Origin: Verrucomicrobiota bacterium
GTDB taxonomy: Bacteria; Verrucomicrobiota; Verrucomicrobiia; Limisphaerales; CANJSG01
Assembly: GCA_947476875.1 (NCBI GenBank)
Contig: CANJSG010000005.1
Span: 1-48,545, forward strand
DNA length: 48,545 bases
Direction: 5' to 3'
Shown here one piece after another: positions 42,134 to 48,545 of this stretch (positions are counted from its first letter, which is position 1; every line of letters starts with the position of its first letter). The notes beneath the pieces are model-generated. The model was not told the origin of the DNA and ran no database searches. It saw only the letters and a program-made list of their open reading frames with translations. The position numbers were made by a program, and so were the translations under genes.

Positions 42134-42810
42134 GCGACGATCTCGCCTTTCTCCAGATGAAGGCTCCGTGTGCCGAACGAGGCCGCCTTTGGATCGTGGG
42201 TGACCATGATCACCGTCTTGCCGGCATCTCGGCTCAGGGCCTGGAGGATGCCAAGGGCATCGGCGGCGGATTTGGAATCGAGGTTGCCGGTGGGTTCGTC
42301 GGCCACGATCAAGGCGGGATCGGTCACCAGGGCACGGGCGATGGCGACGCGCTGCTGTTGGCCGCCGGACATCTGGTCGGGGCGGTGATGGCCGCGGTCG
42401 CCCAATCCTACGAGGTTCATGGCCGTCTGGACCTGCTCGCGTCGTTGCTTGCGGTTGAGCGCCGTAAGGAGCAGCGGAAGTTCGACGTTCTCGAAGGCCG
42501 TCAGGACCGGAATGAGATTGAAGCTCTGGAAGACGAAGCCGACGTTCTGGTTCCGCCAATCGGCCAGTTCGGATTCGTTCAGGTTGGCGACGTTGATCCC
42601 CTGAACGAGGACCTTGCCGCTGGTGGCACGGTCGATGCCGGCGATGATGTGGAGAAGGGTGGATTTGCCCGACCCCGAAGGGCCCATCAGGACCACGAAT
42701 TCGCCCTTGGCAATGTCGAGGGAAACGCTGTTGAGGGCGGTGACATTGATGTCCCCCTGGCGGTAAATCTTGGACAGCTCACGGATTTCAACGATGGGCT
42801 CCTGCGACAT
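42130..42810 (-). CDS. ABC transporter ATPase, MacB/LolD-like
   Basis: A 226-residue ATPase. Walker [10 protein letters not shown] (43-51), a variant signature MSGGQQQR (147-154, Met instead of Leu), Walker B IVADEP (D171, E172) and TGNLD place it in the MacB/LolD branch. It is the first gene of a tightly packed operon with two permeases, an adaptor, LolC/LolD and a methyltransferase. The start at 42810 is chosen because it is 9 bases after a TTG-N17-TATTGG promoter; an ORF from 42912 would collide with hisB. Confidence 0.92.
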   Translation of the reverse strand: MSQEPIVEIRELSKIYRQGDINVTALNSVSLDIAKGEFVVLMGPSGSGKSTLLHIIAGIDRATSGKVLVQGINVANLNESELADWRNQNVGFVFQSFNLIPVLTAFENVELPLLLTALNRKQRREQVQTAMNLVGLGDRGHHRPDQMSGGQQQRVAIARALVTDPALIVADEPTGNLDSKSAADALGILQALSRDAGKTVIMVTHDPKAASFGTRSLHLEKGEIVA

Positions 42811-42819
42811 TGCGGAAAA

Positions 42820-42848
42820 CCAATACGGGACGGCTCCTCGGGTGGCAA
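42820..42848 (-). promoter_or_regulatory. Predicted promoter of the transporter operon
   Basis: Minus-strand TTGCCA (42848-42843), 17 bases, TATTGG (42825-42820), 9 bases to the ATG. hisB starts on the other strand at 42912, so the 101-base interval is divergent. For hisB a TTTAAT -10-like box sits a few bases before the ATG, but with no clear -35. Confidence 0.45.
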
Positions 42849-42911
42849 CGGCCACAAAGGCAAAAGTTTTCCATGGCTGTGGGTTGGGTGGTGGCCCTTT
42901 AATCTCTCGCA

Positions 42912-43574
42912 ATGAACAACCGCCGCGCGCAACTGAAGCGTGAGACGAAGGAAACCCGGATTGAAGTCCGGTTGGACATCGATGGAACCGGGAAATCGTC
43001 CATCCGGACGGGTGTGCCGTTCTTCGACCACATGCTGACGCTCTTTGCCAAGCACGCCACCATGGATCTGACCCTCAAGTGCAAGGGCGATCTGGAAGTC
43101 GACGCCCATCACACGGTCGAAGACTGCGGAATCGCGTTGGGCCAGGCTTTTGTGGCGGCCCTGGGGGAAAAGAAAGGCATCCGGCGCTACGGCGCTGGGT
43201 TCGATCCGCGGAACCCATTCACCGGCGAAGCCTACGTGCCCATGGACGAGTGTCTGGCCCGGTGCGTGATCGACTTCAGCGGTCGGCCGTATCTGGTGTG
43301 GAGGGGGTTGAACAAATTCAGCCAACTCAGAGTCAGTGCAGGCGACCGCTCACAAGACATGTCCTCCGCATTCCGATTCGGGCTCGCCCGCGAGTTTTTT
43401 CAGGGGTTCACCAATGAAGCCCGGTGTAATCTCCATTTGGAGCTGATCTACGGTGATGAGCCGCACCATATCGTCGAGGCGCTCTTCAAAGCGTTCGCCC
43501 GGGCCGCCGACGCCGCCTGCCAGCAGGATCCTCGGATTGCGGGGCAGATACCCAGCACGAAGGGAAAACTGTAA
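42912..43574 (+). CDS. hisB: Imidazoleglycerol-phosphate dehydratase
   Basis: A 220-residue Mn-dependent enzyme of histidine synthesis. Metal-binding signatures are GVPFFDHMLTLFAKH (34-48) and HHTVED (66-71). The second site normally reads GxNxHH; here it is GDEPHH (181-186), followed by IVEALFKAFARA. There is also an extra stretch of about 12 residues (AGFDPRNPFTGEA, 95-107) before the VPMDE strand. It is the dehydratase part only, without the phosphatase domain of enterobacterial HisB. No other his genes are nearby. ATG at 42912 has no obvious Shine-Dalgarno. Confidence 0.92.
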   Translation: MNNRRAQLKRETKETRIEVRLDIDGTGKSSIRTGVPFFDHMLTLFAKHATMDLTLKCKGDLEVDAHHTVEDCGIALGQAFVAALGEKKGIRRYGAGFDPRNPFTGEAYVPMDECLARCVIDFSGRPYLVWRGLNKFSQLRVSAGDRSQDMSSAFRFGLAREFFQGFTNEARCNLHLELIYGDEPHHIVEALFKAFARAADAACQQDPRIAGQIPSTKGKL

Positions 43575-43585
43575 CAAAGCTGAAT

Positions 43586-43599
43586 AGGTCCCGGGACCT
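43586..43599. promoter_or_regulatory. 14-bp perfect palindrome before the sigma-factor gene
   Basis: AGGTCCCGGGACCT is a perfect palindrome, 12 bases after the hisB stop and 13 before the GTG start of the sigma factor. It could be a dimeric repressor or activator site, or could fold to cover the ribosome entry site. No T-run follows, so it is not a normal terminator. Confidence 0.5.
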
Positions 43600-43612
43600 C
43601 TCAGTCCATCCT

Positions 43613-44212
43613 GTGTCGAAAGAAAGCGACAAGCCGGTCCTTGATGACAAGCCGCTGGTGAAGGCAGCCCAGAGGGGAGAAATGGCCCCCTTTGAAGAGC
43701 TGGTTTCACGGCACCGGGACAAGATTTATGCCCGGGCCTTCAGCATGGTGCGCAACGAGGAAGAGGCCCTAGATCTTTCGCAGGATGCCTGGGTCAAGGC
43801 GTGGCAGCGGATCATCCAATTCCAAGGTGATTCCAGTTTCGCCACATGGATGACGCGGATCGTCATCAACCTTTGCTTGGACCACCTGCGGAAGCAGAAA
43901 CGGATGCGTGCGGAGTCCATCGAGAATCTCGAGGAGGAATCCGGCGGCGTAGAACGGCAGATGCCGGTGGTGACGATCAATCCAACCGCCGGCATGGAAA
44001 AGACCGAGCTGCGAAAACGGATCGACGAGGCCATGGAAAAGCTTTCGGTCGAACACAGGACTGTCCTGATCATGCATGAATTTGAAGAACTCGAATACAA
44101 GGAGATCGCCAAACGCATGGGCTGCTCGATCGGCACGATCATGTCGCGACTTTTTTACGCCCGCCGCCGCATGGCGGTCCTGATGGCGGGCTGGAAGCGG
44201 GAGAACTCTTAG
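43613..44212 (+). CDS. ECF RNA polymerase sigma factor, RpoE-like
   Basis: A 199-residue ECF sigma factor. Region 2 (about 15-97) contains FEELVSRHRDKIYARAFSMV, EEALDLSQDAWVKAW and FATWMTRIVINLCLDHLR; region 4 (about 137-188) has LSVEHRTVLIMHEFEELEYKEIAKRMGCSIGTIMSRL, shown here in pieces by position. The start is GTG at 43613; no in-frame ATG precedes region 2. The stop touches the next ATG, and the three-gene cassette suggests that the sigma factor is held by the membrane anti-sigma factor. Confidence 0.92.
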   Translation: MSKESDKPVLDDKPLVKAAQRGEMAPFEELVSRHRDKIYARAFSMVRNEEEALDLSQDAWVKAWQRIIQFQGDSSFATWMTRIVINLCLDHLRKQKRMRAESIENLEEESGGVERQMPVVTINPTAGMEKTELRKRIDEAMEKLSVEHRTVLIMHEFEELEYKEIAKRMGCSIGTIMSRLFYARRRMAVLMAGWKRENS

Positions 44213-44725
44213 ATGAATCTGAAGCAACAATTGGAAATCCAGGCGCTGGTGGACGGCGAGCTTGCCGGCCAGGACGCAACCCGGGTGCGGGCCACGGTCG
44301 CCAACGACCAGCAGGCGCGCGAACTGTTCGAGGAACTGAGCCTAGTCAAAGCAGCCCTAGTCGAGGGTGAGACGACCTTGGCCATGCCCGAACCGCCCGA
44401 CTTCTATTTCTGCCAGATCCGGCGCCGTATTGAGGCGGAAGACCGGACCACGTCCACCGTCCGGGGCGCGGGTAGCGGGACCGTTTGGAATTGGCTTCGT
44501 GGGCACTTGGGCACAGTGGCGGGCACTGCGGCGGTGGTCGCCGCCCTCGGACTCTTTGCTCCGGCTTATTTCAGGCCGTATGTCCCCGGTGAACTGACGG
44601 ATTCAGAGGGCGAGATGAGCGCCATGACCTACCGGTCCGAGAAGGCCAGCCTGACGATCGTCTACCTGTTCGACAGCGCTCCGTCGGGCGAAGAACAACC
44701 CGTGGCCGAACCCCTAGAAAAATGA
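44213..44725 (+). CDS. Predicted membrane anti-sigma factor
   Basis: A 170-residue protein, with no gap to the sigma-factor stop. The N-terminal cytosolic part (LVDGELAGQDATRVRATVAN, then a long amphipathic helix to about 50) resembles the anti-sigma domain, but the zinc-binding HxxxCxxC is missing. A single membrane segment lies at 98-118 and a short periplasmic tail of about 50 residues follows. The topology and position fit an anti-sigma factor; the sequence match is weak, so this is an inference from context. Its stop overlaps the next start (ATGA, 44722-44725). Confidence 0.75.
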   Translation: MNLKQQLEIQALVDGELAGQDATRVRATVANDQQARELFEELSLVKAALVEGETTLAMPEPPDFYFCQIRRRIEAEDRTTSTVRGAGSGTVWNWLRGHLGTVAGTAAVVAALGLFAPAYFRPYVPGELTDSEGEMSAMTYRSEKASLTIVYLFDSAPSGEEQPVAEPLEK

Positions 44726-45174
44726 CATCCTCCATTCATCGCCGTATGGCTATGGTTGTGCTTTGGGCGTTGGTCATAGGCGCCTCCGCCGAGCGTGCGG
44801 TCGCCGGAGACTTGAAGCTCGAGGTGCGCCTGATCTGGGGAACGAACGACGACAATTCGCCCAACCCCGACCACAGGCCCGTGGATGCGAAGACCACGGG
44901 AATGCTGTCAAAGGCCTTCAAGTGGAAGAAATACTTCCTGGTCAACTCCGAGAAAGTGGATGTCCCGAGTCGTGCAGCCAAGAAGGTCAAGCTGTCCGAC
45001 CAGTCTTCCGTCGAGATCCGGGAGCTAGAAGGGGACCGGATCGGGATCGACGTGATAGGCAAGGGCAAGGTTGTCCGGAAGATAACCGAACCGCTTTCCA
45101 AGGATGGAACCGTCGTGATCGCCGGCGAGGACAAGAATGACTGCGCGTGGTTCATCATCGTCAAGAACCGCTGA
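44722..45174 (+). CDS. Exported protein of unknown function in the sigma cassette
   Basis: A 150-residue protein with a signal peptide (about 1-29, ending RAVAG). The mature part is about 120 residues of mixed beta structure rich in charged residues: VRLIWGTNDDNS, KKYFLVNSEKVDVPS, SSVEIRELEGDRIGIDVIGKGKVV and a final TVVIAGEDKNDCAWFIIVKNR, shown as pieces. I know no named family. The ATGA overlap with the anti-sigma gene means it is made together with the sigma pair; it may be a periplasmic sensor or a ligand of the anti-sigma domain (inference). A strong terminator follows. Confidence 0.75.
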   Translation: MTSSIHRRMAMVVLWALVIGASAERAVAGDLKLEVRLIWGTNDDNSPNPDHRPVDAKTTGMLSKAFKWKKYFLVNSEKVDVPSRAAKKVKLSDQSSVEIRELEGDRIGIDVIGKGKVVRKITEPLSKDGTVVIAGEDKNDCAWFIIVKNR

Positions 45175-45199
45175 GCAGGGTCTGAAGATCTGAAAACAG

Positions 45200-45236
45200 A
45201 ACGGGCCGGGATTTCTCCCGGCCCGTTTTGTTTTTA
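45200..45236. terminator. Rho-independent terminator
   Basis: Perfect 12-bp stem AACGGGCCGGGA (45200-45211) with 45216-45227, loop TTTC, then TTGTTTTT. It ends the sigma cassette, and the A-run on the other side suits the convergent RNase gene. Confidence 0.9.
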
Positions 45237-45292
45237 AAGGACCACAGACGGCCGGCGCGGAATGGATCCGGTGCCGGCCGTTGTCGGATTGA

Positions 45293-47962
45293 TCAGGAAC
45301 CCACGCTCACGAGGTCGTCGTTGGTGGTGACGTTGACGATCTTGAACTGCTCGGCGTGGAACGCCGGATCGGCGCGGAAGGAGAGCTTGCCGAAGTATTT
45401 TTTCTCCATCGCGATGAGCAGCTTCTCGTCCTCCTTGCGGAGGCGATCAAGCACGGTCGGATGCACCACGATGCGGAGCTGGAAATCCGATTCGTCGCGG
45501 GTGCGCTTCTTCAGGATCTCCGACAGCTTGCGTTGGATCTCGACGCTCATGGTGATCGAGCTCTTCACCTTGCCCTTGCCCTTGCAATACGGGCAGTCGT
45601 CGTAGACGGACGACCGGACGCTCTCCGAGTGCCGTTGGCGTGTCATCTCCATCAGGCCAAGCGTCGAGATCGGCAGGATGTGGGTCTTGGCCTTGTCGCG
45701 CTTCATCCCATCCTTCACGCGCTGGTAGACTGTTTGCTGGTCGCGGCGCTGCCTCATGTCGATGAAGTCGAGGACGATCAATCCGCCGATGTTGCGAAGG
45801 CGCAGTTGGCGGCAGATTTCCTCCGCGGCCTCCAGGTTGACCTGATGGATGGTCTTGTCCTGATCCTTCGCGCCTTTGTGGCGGCCGGTGTTCACGTCGA
45901 TGGCGACGAGGGCCTCGGTCTCGTCGATGACGAGGTAGCCACCGCCCTTGAGGTGGACCTGACGTGAGAAGGCGGTCTCCAGCTGCTTGGTGATTCCGAA
46001 CCGGTCGAAGATCGGCTGGTTGTCCGTGTAGAGCTTGATCTTGCTGAGCGAGGGCGGGTCTATCTTGTTGATGACCTCCCGCATCCGTTCGAACGATTTC
46101 GGATCATCGACTACGATGCGCTCGGTATCCTCGGTAAGGCAGTCCCGCACTGTGCGGACGATCAGGTCCGGTTCCTGGAAGATGCACGTGGCCATGGGCT
46201 GCGTCTTCATCCGTTCCTGGACGGCCTTCCATTCCTCAAGCAGGAAGGCGAGGTCCATCTCGAAGTAGCGCTTCTTCTGGCCTTCGCCGGCGGTCCGCAT
46301 GATGACTCCCATGGTGTCGGGAATCTCCAGTTCGCGGAGGATCTTCTTGAGCCGCTGGCGCTCTTCGACGTTCTCGATCTTCCGGGAGATGCCGCTCTGG
46401 TCGGAGTTCGGGAGCAGGACGAGGTAACGTCCGGGCAGAACGAGGTTGCCGGTGACACGTGGTCCCTTGGTGCCGATGGGGCCCTTGGTCACCTGCACGA
46501 TGATTTCGCTGCCGGCCGGGAACAGGCGCGGCACGTCCTTCTGGGTGAAGTTGGTCTTGTCCTTCTTCTTGCCATCCTTTGACTCGCGTTCGACGACCTC
46601 GACGTTGCTGTCGAAGTTGTTCGGCACGATGTCCCAGTAGTGGAGAAACGCGTTCTTCTCGAACCCGATGTCTACGAAAGCCGCCTTCAAGCCATCCTCC
46701 AGGTTGCGGACCTTGCCCTTGAAGATACCGCCGACCAATCGCTCCTCGGTGGTGCGTTCAATGGTGAACTCTTCCAGTTTTCCGTCTTCGAGAACGCCGA
46801 TGCGGACCTCCAGCGACTCGGCGTTGATGATGACTTCCTTGTGGGTCCGTTTCTCCGGCGGAGCGATGATCTTCTGGACCTTCTTCACCAGCTTTTGGGC
46901 AACGGCACGGATGCCTTCGACCAAGCTCTGGGGTTTCGGATCCGCAACGGGCACGGGAACGAAGTCGGGATCTTTGTCAGCGTTGGACGGCTCTGGAGCG
47001 TCCTGATCCTGCAGGGACTCAGCCTCGGCGGCGGCAATCGCCTCCTCATCCTCGTCGCTGTGGCCGTGACGGCCGACGGGTTCGCCGTCGGCATCGAGCA
47101 GGGTATGCCCGCGTTGCTCGTCGGGAGAATTTGAAGCGCGGGGCGCGGGTTCGCGGCGCGGACCGCGATCGGCTTGAGGCCGGTCGTTTCCGCCGCCGCG
47201 CTCGGGAGCTTCCCCTCGGCCACCGCCGCGCCGGCCACGGCCGCCGCGGCGACGTCCACGAGGTCCGCCGTCGCGGTTGTCGCCGCCTTGCCGCTGTGCT
47301 TGCGGCGGGTGCTCTCCGCCTTCGGGTGCGCCTGCAGGAGAGTCGAGGCCGGTCTCGGGTTGGGGCGCATCGCCGCGTGGTTCGCGGCTGTCACGGGGAG
47401 GCCGCTGCTGGCGGGGTTGGCGATTGTCGCGCCGGGGCTGAATCGGAGCCGCGCCTTCAGTGGAACCGGCCGGAGCGGATCCGGGTTCCACCGATGCAGC
47501 GGCCTGCGGTGCGTCGCTCGGGGTCGATTGCGGCGTCCGGTTCTGGCGATCGCCGCGAGGCTGACGATCTCCACGGTCTCCACGATTGCCGCCGCGGTCC
47601 CCGCCACGGCGATTGTCACCACCGCGTTCTCCACGCGGAGGACGTTCTCCACGTGGTCCCCGATCGGCACGTTCAGGCTGGGGTGGTATGGCATCGCCGC
47701 TTTCGGCGGGTTGCGGCGGCCGCATGGCCAGCCGTGCCTCGATTGAGTCGGGCTCGCGGATCGGCCGGTTGCTTTGACGCGGTTCGCGTTCGGCCTGCGT
47801 CGGGCGAGGCTCCGGCGCGGAAGCCGGACTGGCGGGCTGTGGTTGGGGCGACGCCGGTCCACCGGAGGGTGCGCCGGGGTTGGCGGATGCGGCCGGGGGC
47901 TTGTAGCCGCCGACCGGGCGGAAGGACATGCTGCGTTTGCGGCCTGAGAAACTGTTGCTCAT
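45293..47962 (-). CDS. Ribonuclease E/G family protein with long N-terminal disordered region
   Basis: An 889-residue endoribonuclease for mRNA decay and rRNA processing. The catalytic core begins near residue 365. An S1 domain starts at FKGKVRNLEDGL (414). Metal residues D689 (IDVNTG) and D732 (VLDFIDM) are 43 apart, as D303/D346 in E. coli RNase E. The zinc-link is CPYC (790-793). The first 340 or so residues are low-complexity, rich in Pro, Gly, Arg and Asp, with many RG/DRG repeats at about 100-280. In E. coli RNase E the disordered part is at the C-terminus. The start is one base after the rodA stop, so the two are likely co-transcribed. Confidence 0.93.
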   Translation of the reverse strand: MSNSFSGRKRSMSFRPVGGYKPPAASANPGAPSGGPASPQPQPASPASAPEPRPTQAEREPRQSNRPIREPDSIEARLAMRPPQPAESGDAIPPQPERADRGPRGERPPRGERGGDNRRGGDRGGNRGDRGDRQPRGDRQNRTPQSTPSDAPQAAASVEPGSAPAGSTEGAAPIQPRRDNRQPRQQRPPRDSREPRGDAPQPETGLDSPAGAPEGGEHPPQAQRQGGDNRDGGPRGRRRGGRGRRGGGRGEAPERGGGNDRPQADRGPRREPAPRASNSPDEQRGHTLLDADGEPVGRHGHSDEDEEAIAAAEAESLQDQDAPEPSNADKDPDFVPVPVADPKPQSLVEGIRAVAQKLVKKVQKIIAPPEKRTHKEVIINAESLEVRIGVLEDGKLEEFTIERTTEERLVGGIFKGKVRNLEDGLKAAFVDIGFEKNAFLHYWDIVPNNFDSNVEVVERESKDGKKKDKTNFTQKDVPRLFPAGSEIIVQVTKGPIGTKGPRVTGNLVLPGRYLVLLPNSDQSGISRKIENVEERQRLKKILRELEIPDTMGVIMRTAGEGQKKRYFEMDLAFLLEEWKAVQERMKTQPMATCIFQEPDLIVRTVRDCLTEDTERIVVDDPKSFERMREVINKIDPPSLSKIKLYTDNQPIFDRFGITKQLETAFSRQVHLKGGGYLVIDETEALVAIDVNTGRHKGAKDQDKTIHQVNLEAAEEICRQLRLRNIGGLIVLDFIDMRQRRDQQTVYQRVKDGMKRDKAKTHILPISTLGLMEMTRQRHSESVRSSVYDDCPYCKGKGKVKSSITMSVEIQRKLSEILKKRTRDESDFQLRIVVHPTVLDRLRKEDEKLLIAMEKKYFGKLSFRADPAFHAEQFKIVNVTTNDDLVSVGS

Positions 47963-47963
47963 A

Positions 47964-48545
47964 TCAATAAGCTCTTCGGTAGTAGTAGATGTTGAATAGG
48001 AGTCCCACCGCCAGCAGAGCGCAGAGGACGGACGAGCCGCCGTAGCTCAGCAGGGGCAGGGGGATCCCGGTGACCGGCATAAGCCGGATGTTCATGCCGA
48101 TGTTGATGAAGACGTGGACGAAAAGCAGGGTGACCACGCCGCTGGCCATGACGCGACCGAGACGGTCGCGTGACTGGCCCGCGGTGCGGATCCCGCAGAA
48201 GAAAACCACCGTGTAAAGCGTCACCACGACGACGCTTCCGACAAACCCCTTCTCCTCGGCGATGACGGAGAAGATGAAGTCGTTGTGGGCCACGGCGCGA
48301 GGGAGGTAGCCGAGCGCGTATTGCGTGCCCTGCTTCCAACCCTTGCCCGTCAGCCCACCCGAGCCGACGGAGATCAGTGACTGTTCGACGTTGTAGGACT
48401 TGCCCTTCTGCAACTCCTTCGCACGTCGGCGCTCCTCGGGCGTGGCGTCCTTCGGAGTGAAATCCCGGCCGAAATAGGTCAGTAGGCGGTGCCGTTGATA
48501 TTCCTCCAACTTCACCTGCCATTGGGGCGGGGCGAAGAGGATGTC
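47964..48545 (-). CDS. rodA: Rod shape-determining protein RodA, C-terminal part (5' end beyond the window)
   Basis: At least 193 residues of an SEDS-family peptidoglycan glycosyltransferase, with the 5' end beyond 48545 because the frame stays open to the window edge. LEEYQRHRLLTYF, QSLISVGSGGLTGKG, GYLPRAVAHNDFIFSVIAEEKGF and the final NIGMNIRLMPVTGIPLPLLSYGGSS are typical of RodA rather than FtsW. The last membrane segments are present. RodA with MreB-type partners builds the lateral wall of rod cells. It precedes the RNase E/G gene by one base. Confidence 0.9.
   Translation of the reverse strand, partial: DILFAPPQWQVKLEEYQRHRLLTYFGRDFTPKDATPEERRRAKELQKGKSYNVEQSLISVGSGGLTGKGWKQGTQYALGYLPRAVAHNDFIFSVIAEEKGFVGSVVVVTLYTVVFFCGIRTAGQSRDRLGRVMASGVVTLLFVHVFINIGMNIRLMPVTGIPLPLLSYGGSSVLCALLAVGLLFNIYYYRRAY

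Noticed and set aside
1-48545. CRISPR arrays, tRNA/rRNA genes, phage or toxin-antitoxin modules
   Set aside because: No repeat-spacer pattern, tRNA-like cloverleaf or matching protein family was seen; the palindromic repeats at 10181-10340 lack uniform spacers.

Overview
The window is a GC-rich, gene-dense bacterial chromosome segment with about 41 protein-coding genes and no RNA gene, CRISPR array, insertion sequence or phage gene that I can recognise. The gene content is Gram-negative: LpxI (lipid A), Lol-type ABC transporters, predicted outer-envelope lipoproteins and a PEP-CTERM protein. A PL10 pectate lyase, two Tat-exported sugar-isomerase-like TIM barrels and RNase E/G next to RodA suggest a heterotrophic, polysaccharide-degrading member of the Verrucomicrobiota or a relative. 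This placement is inferred from gene content and style, not from a marker-gene tree.

Layout. 1-4762 (+): lon protease, translationally coupled to an exported LolA-like protein, then a membrane TPR protein. 4851-6783 (-): small lipoprotein, gmd and yajQ. 6900-10149 (+): a trpA variant, an orphan gene and manC, followed by a decayed array of palindromic repeats. 10368-18303 (-): fused ABC permease, Old-Yellow-type flavoenzyme, Tat isomerase, pectate lyase coupled to an unknown membrane-anchored protein, and a DapA-like lyase. 18610-21319 (+): glgA and a KDG-kinase-like gene. 21393-28713 is mixed: second Tat isomerase, fused MFS/spermidine-synthase-like protein, gnd, an unknown gene, lpxI and a PEP-CTERM protein. 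29019-35962 (+): tilS, ftsH, rpe, phosphohexomutase and an HpnI-like glycosyltransferase. 36021-42810 (-): a compact seven-gene transporter operon. 42912-45174 (+): hisB and a sigma/anti-sigma/exported-protein operon. 45293-48545 (-): RNase E/G and the 3' part of rodA, which runs off the window.

How the genes work together. Pectate lyase, KDG kinase, the DapA-like enzyme and the two isomerases fit uronate/pectin use. gnd and rpe serve the pentose phosphate pathway, glgA glycogen. The phosphohexomutase, ManC and Gmd could supply GDP-mannose and GDP-4-keto-6-deoxymannose for surface glycans. Lon, FtsH, RNase E/G and the ECF sigma cassette are quality-control or regulatory genes.

Regulatory style. 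Many genes have a TTGnnn box 17-18 bases from a weak -10 box that ends only 6-15 bases before the ATG, so near-leaderless mRNAs are predicted. Operon genes are repeatedly joined by 4-base ATGA stop/start overlaps. The most unusual sequence-level observations are a 23-base tandem duplication that inserts an 8-codon minigene between an ABC ATPase and its permease (42088-42133), a perfect 15-bp hairpin over the start of the fused MFS gene (22435-22470), and a 14-bp palindrome in front of the sigma-factor gene (43586-43599).
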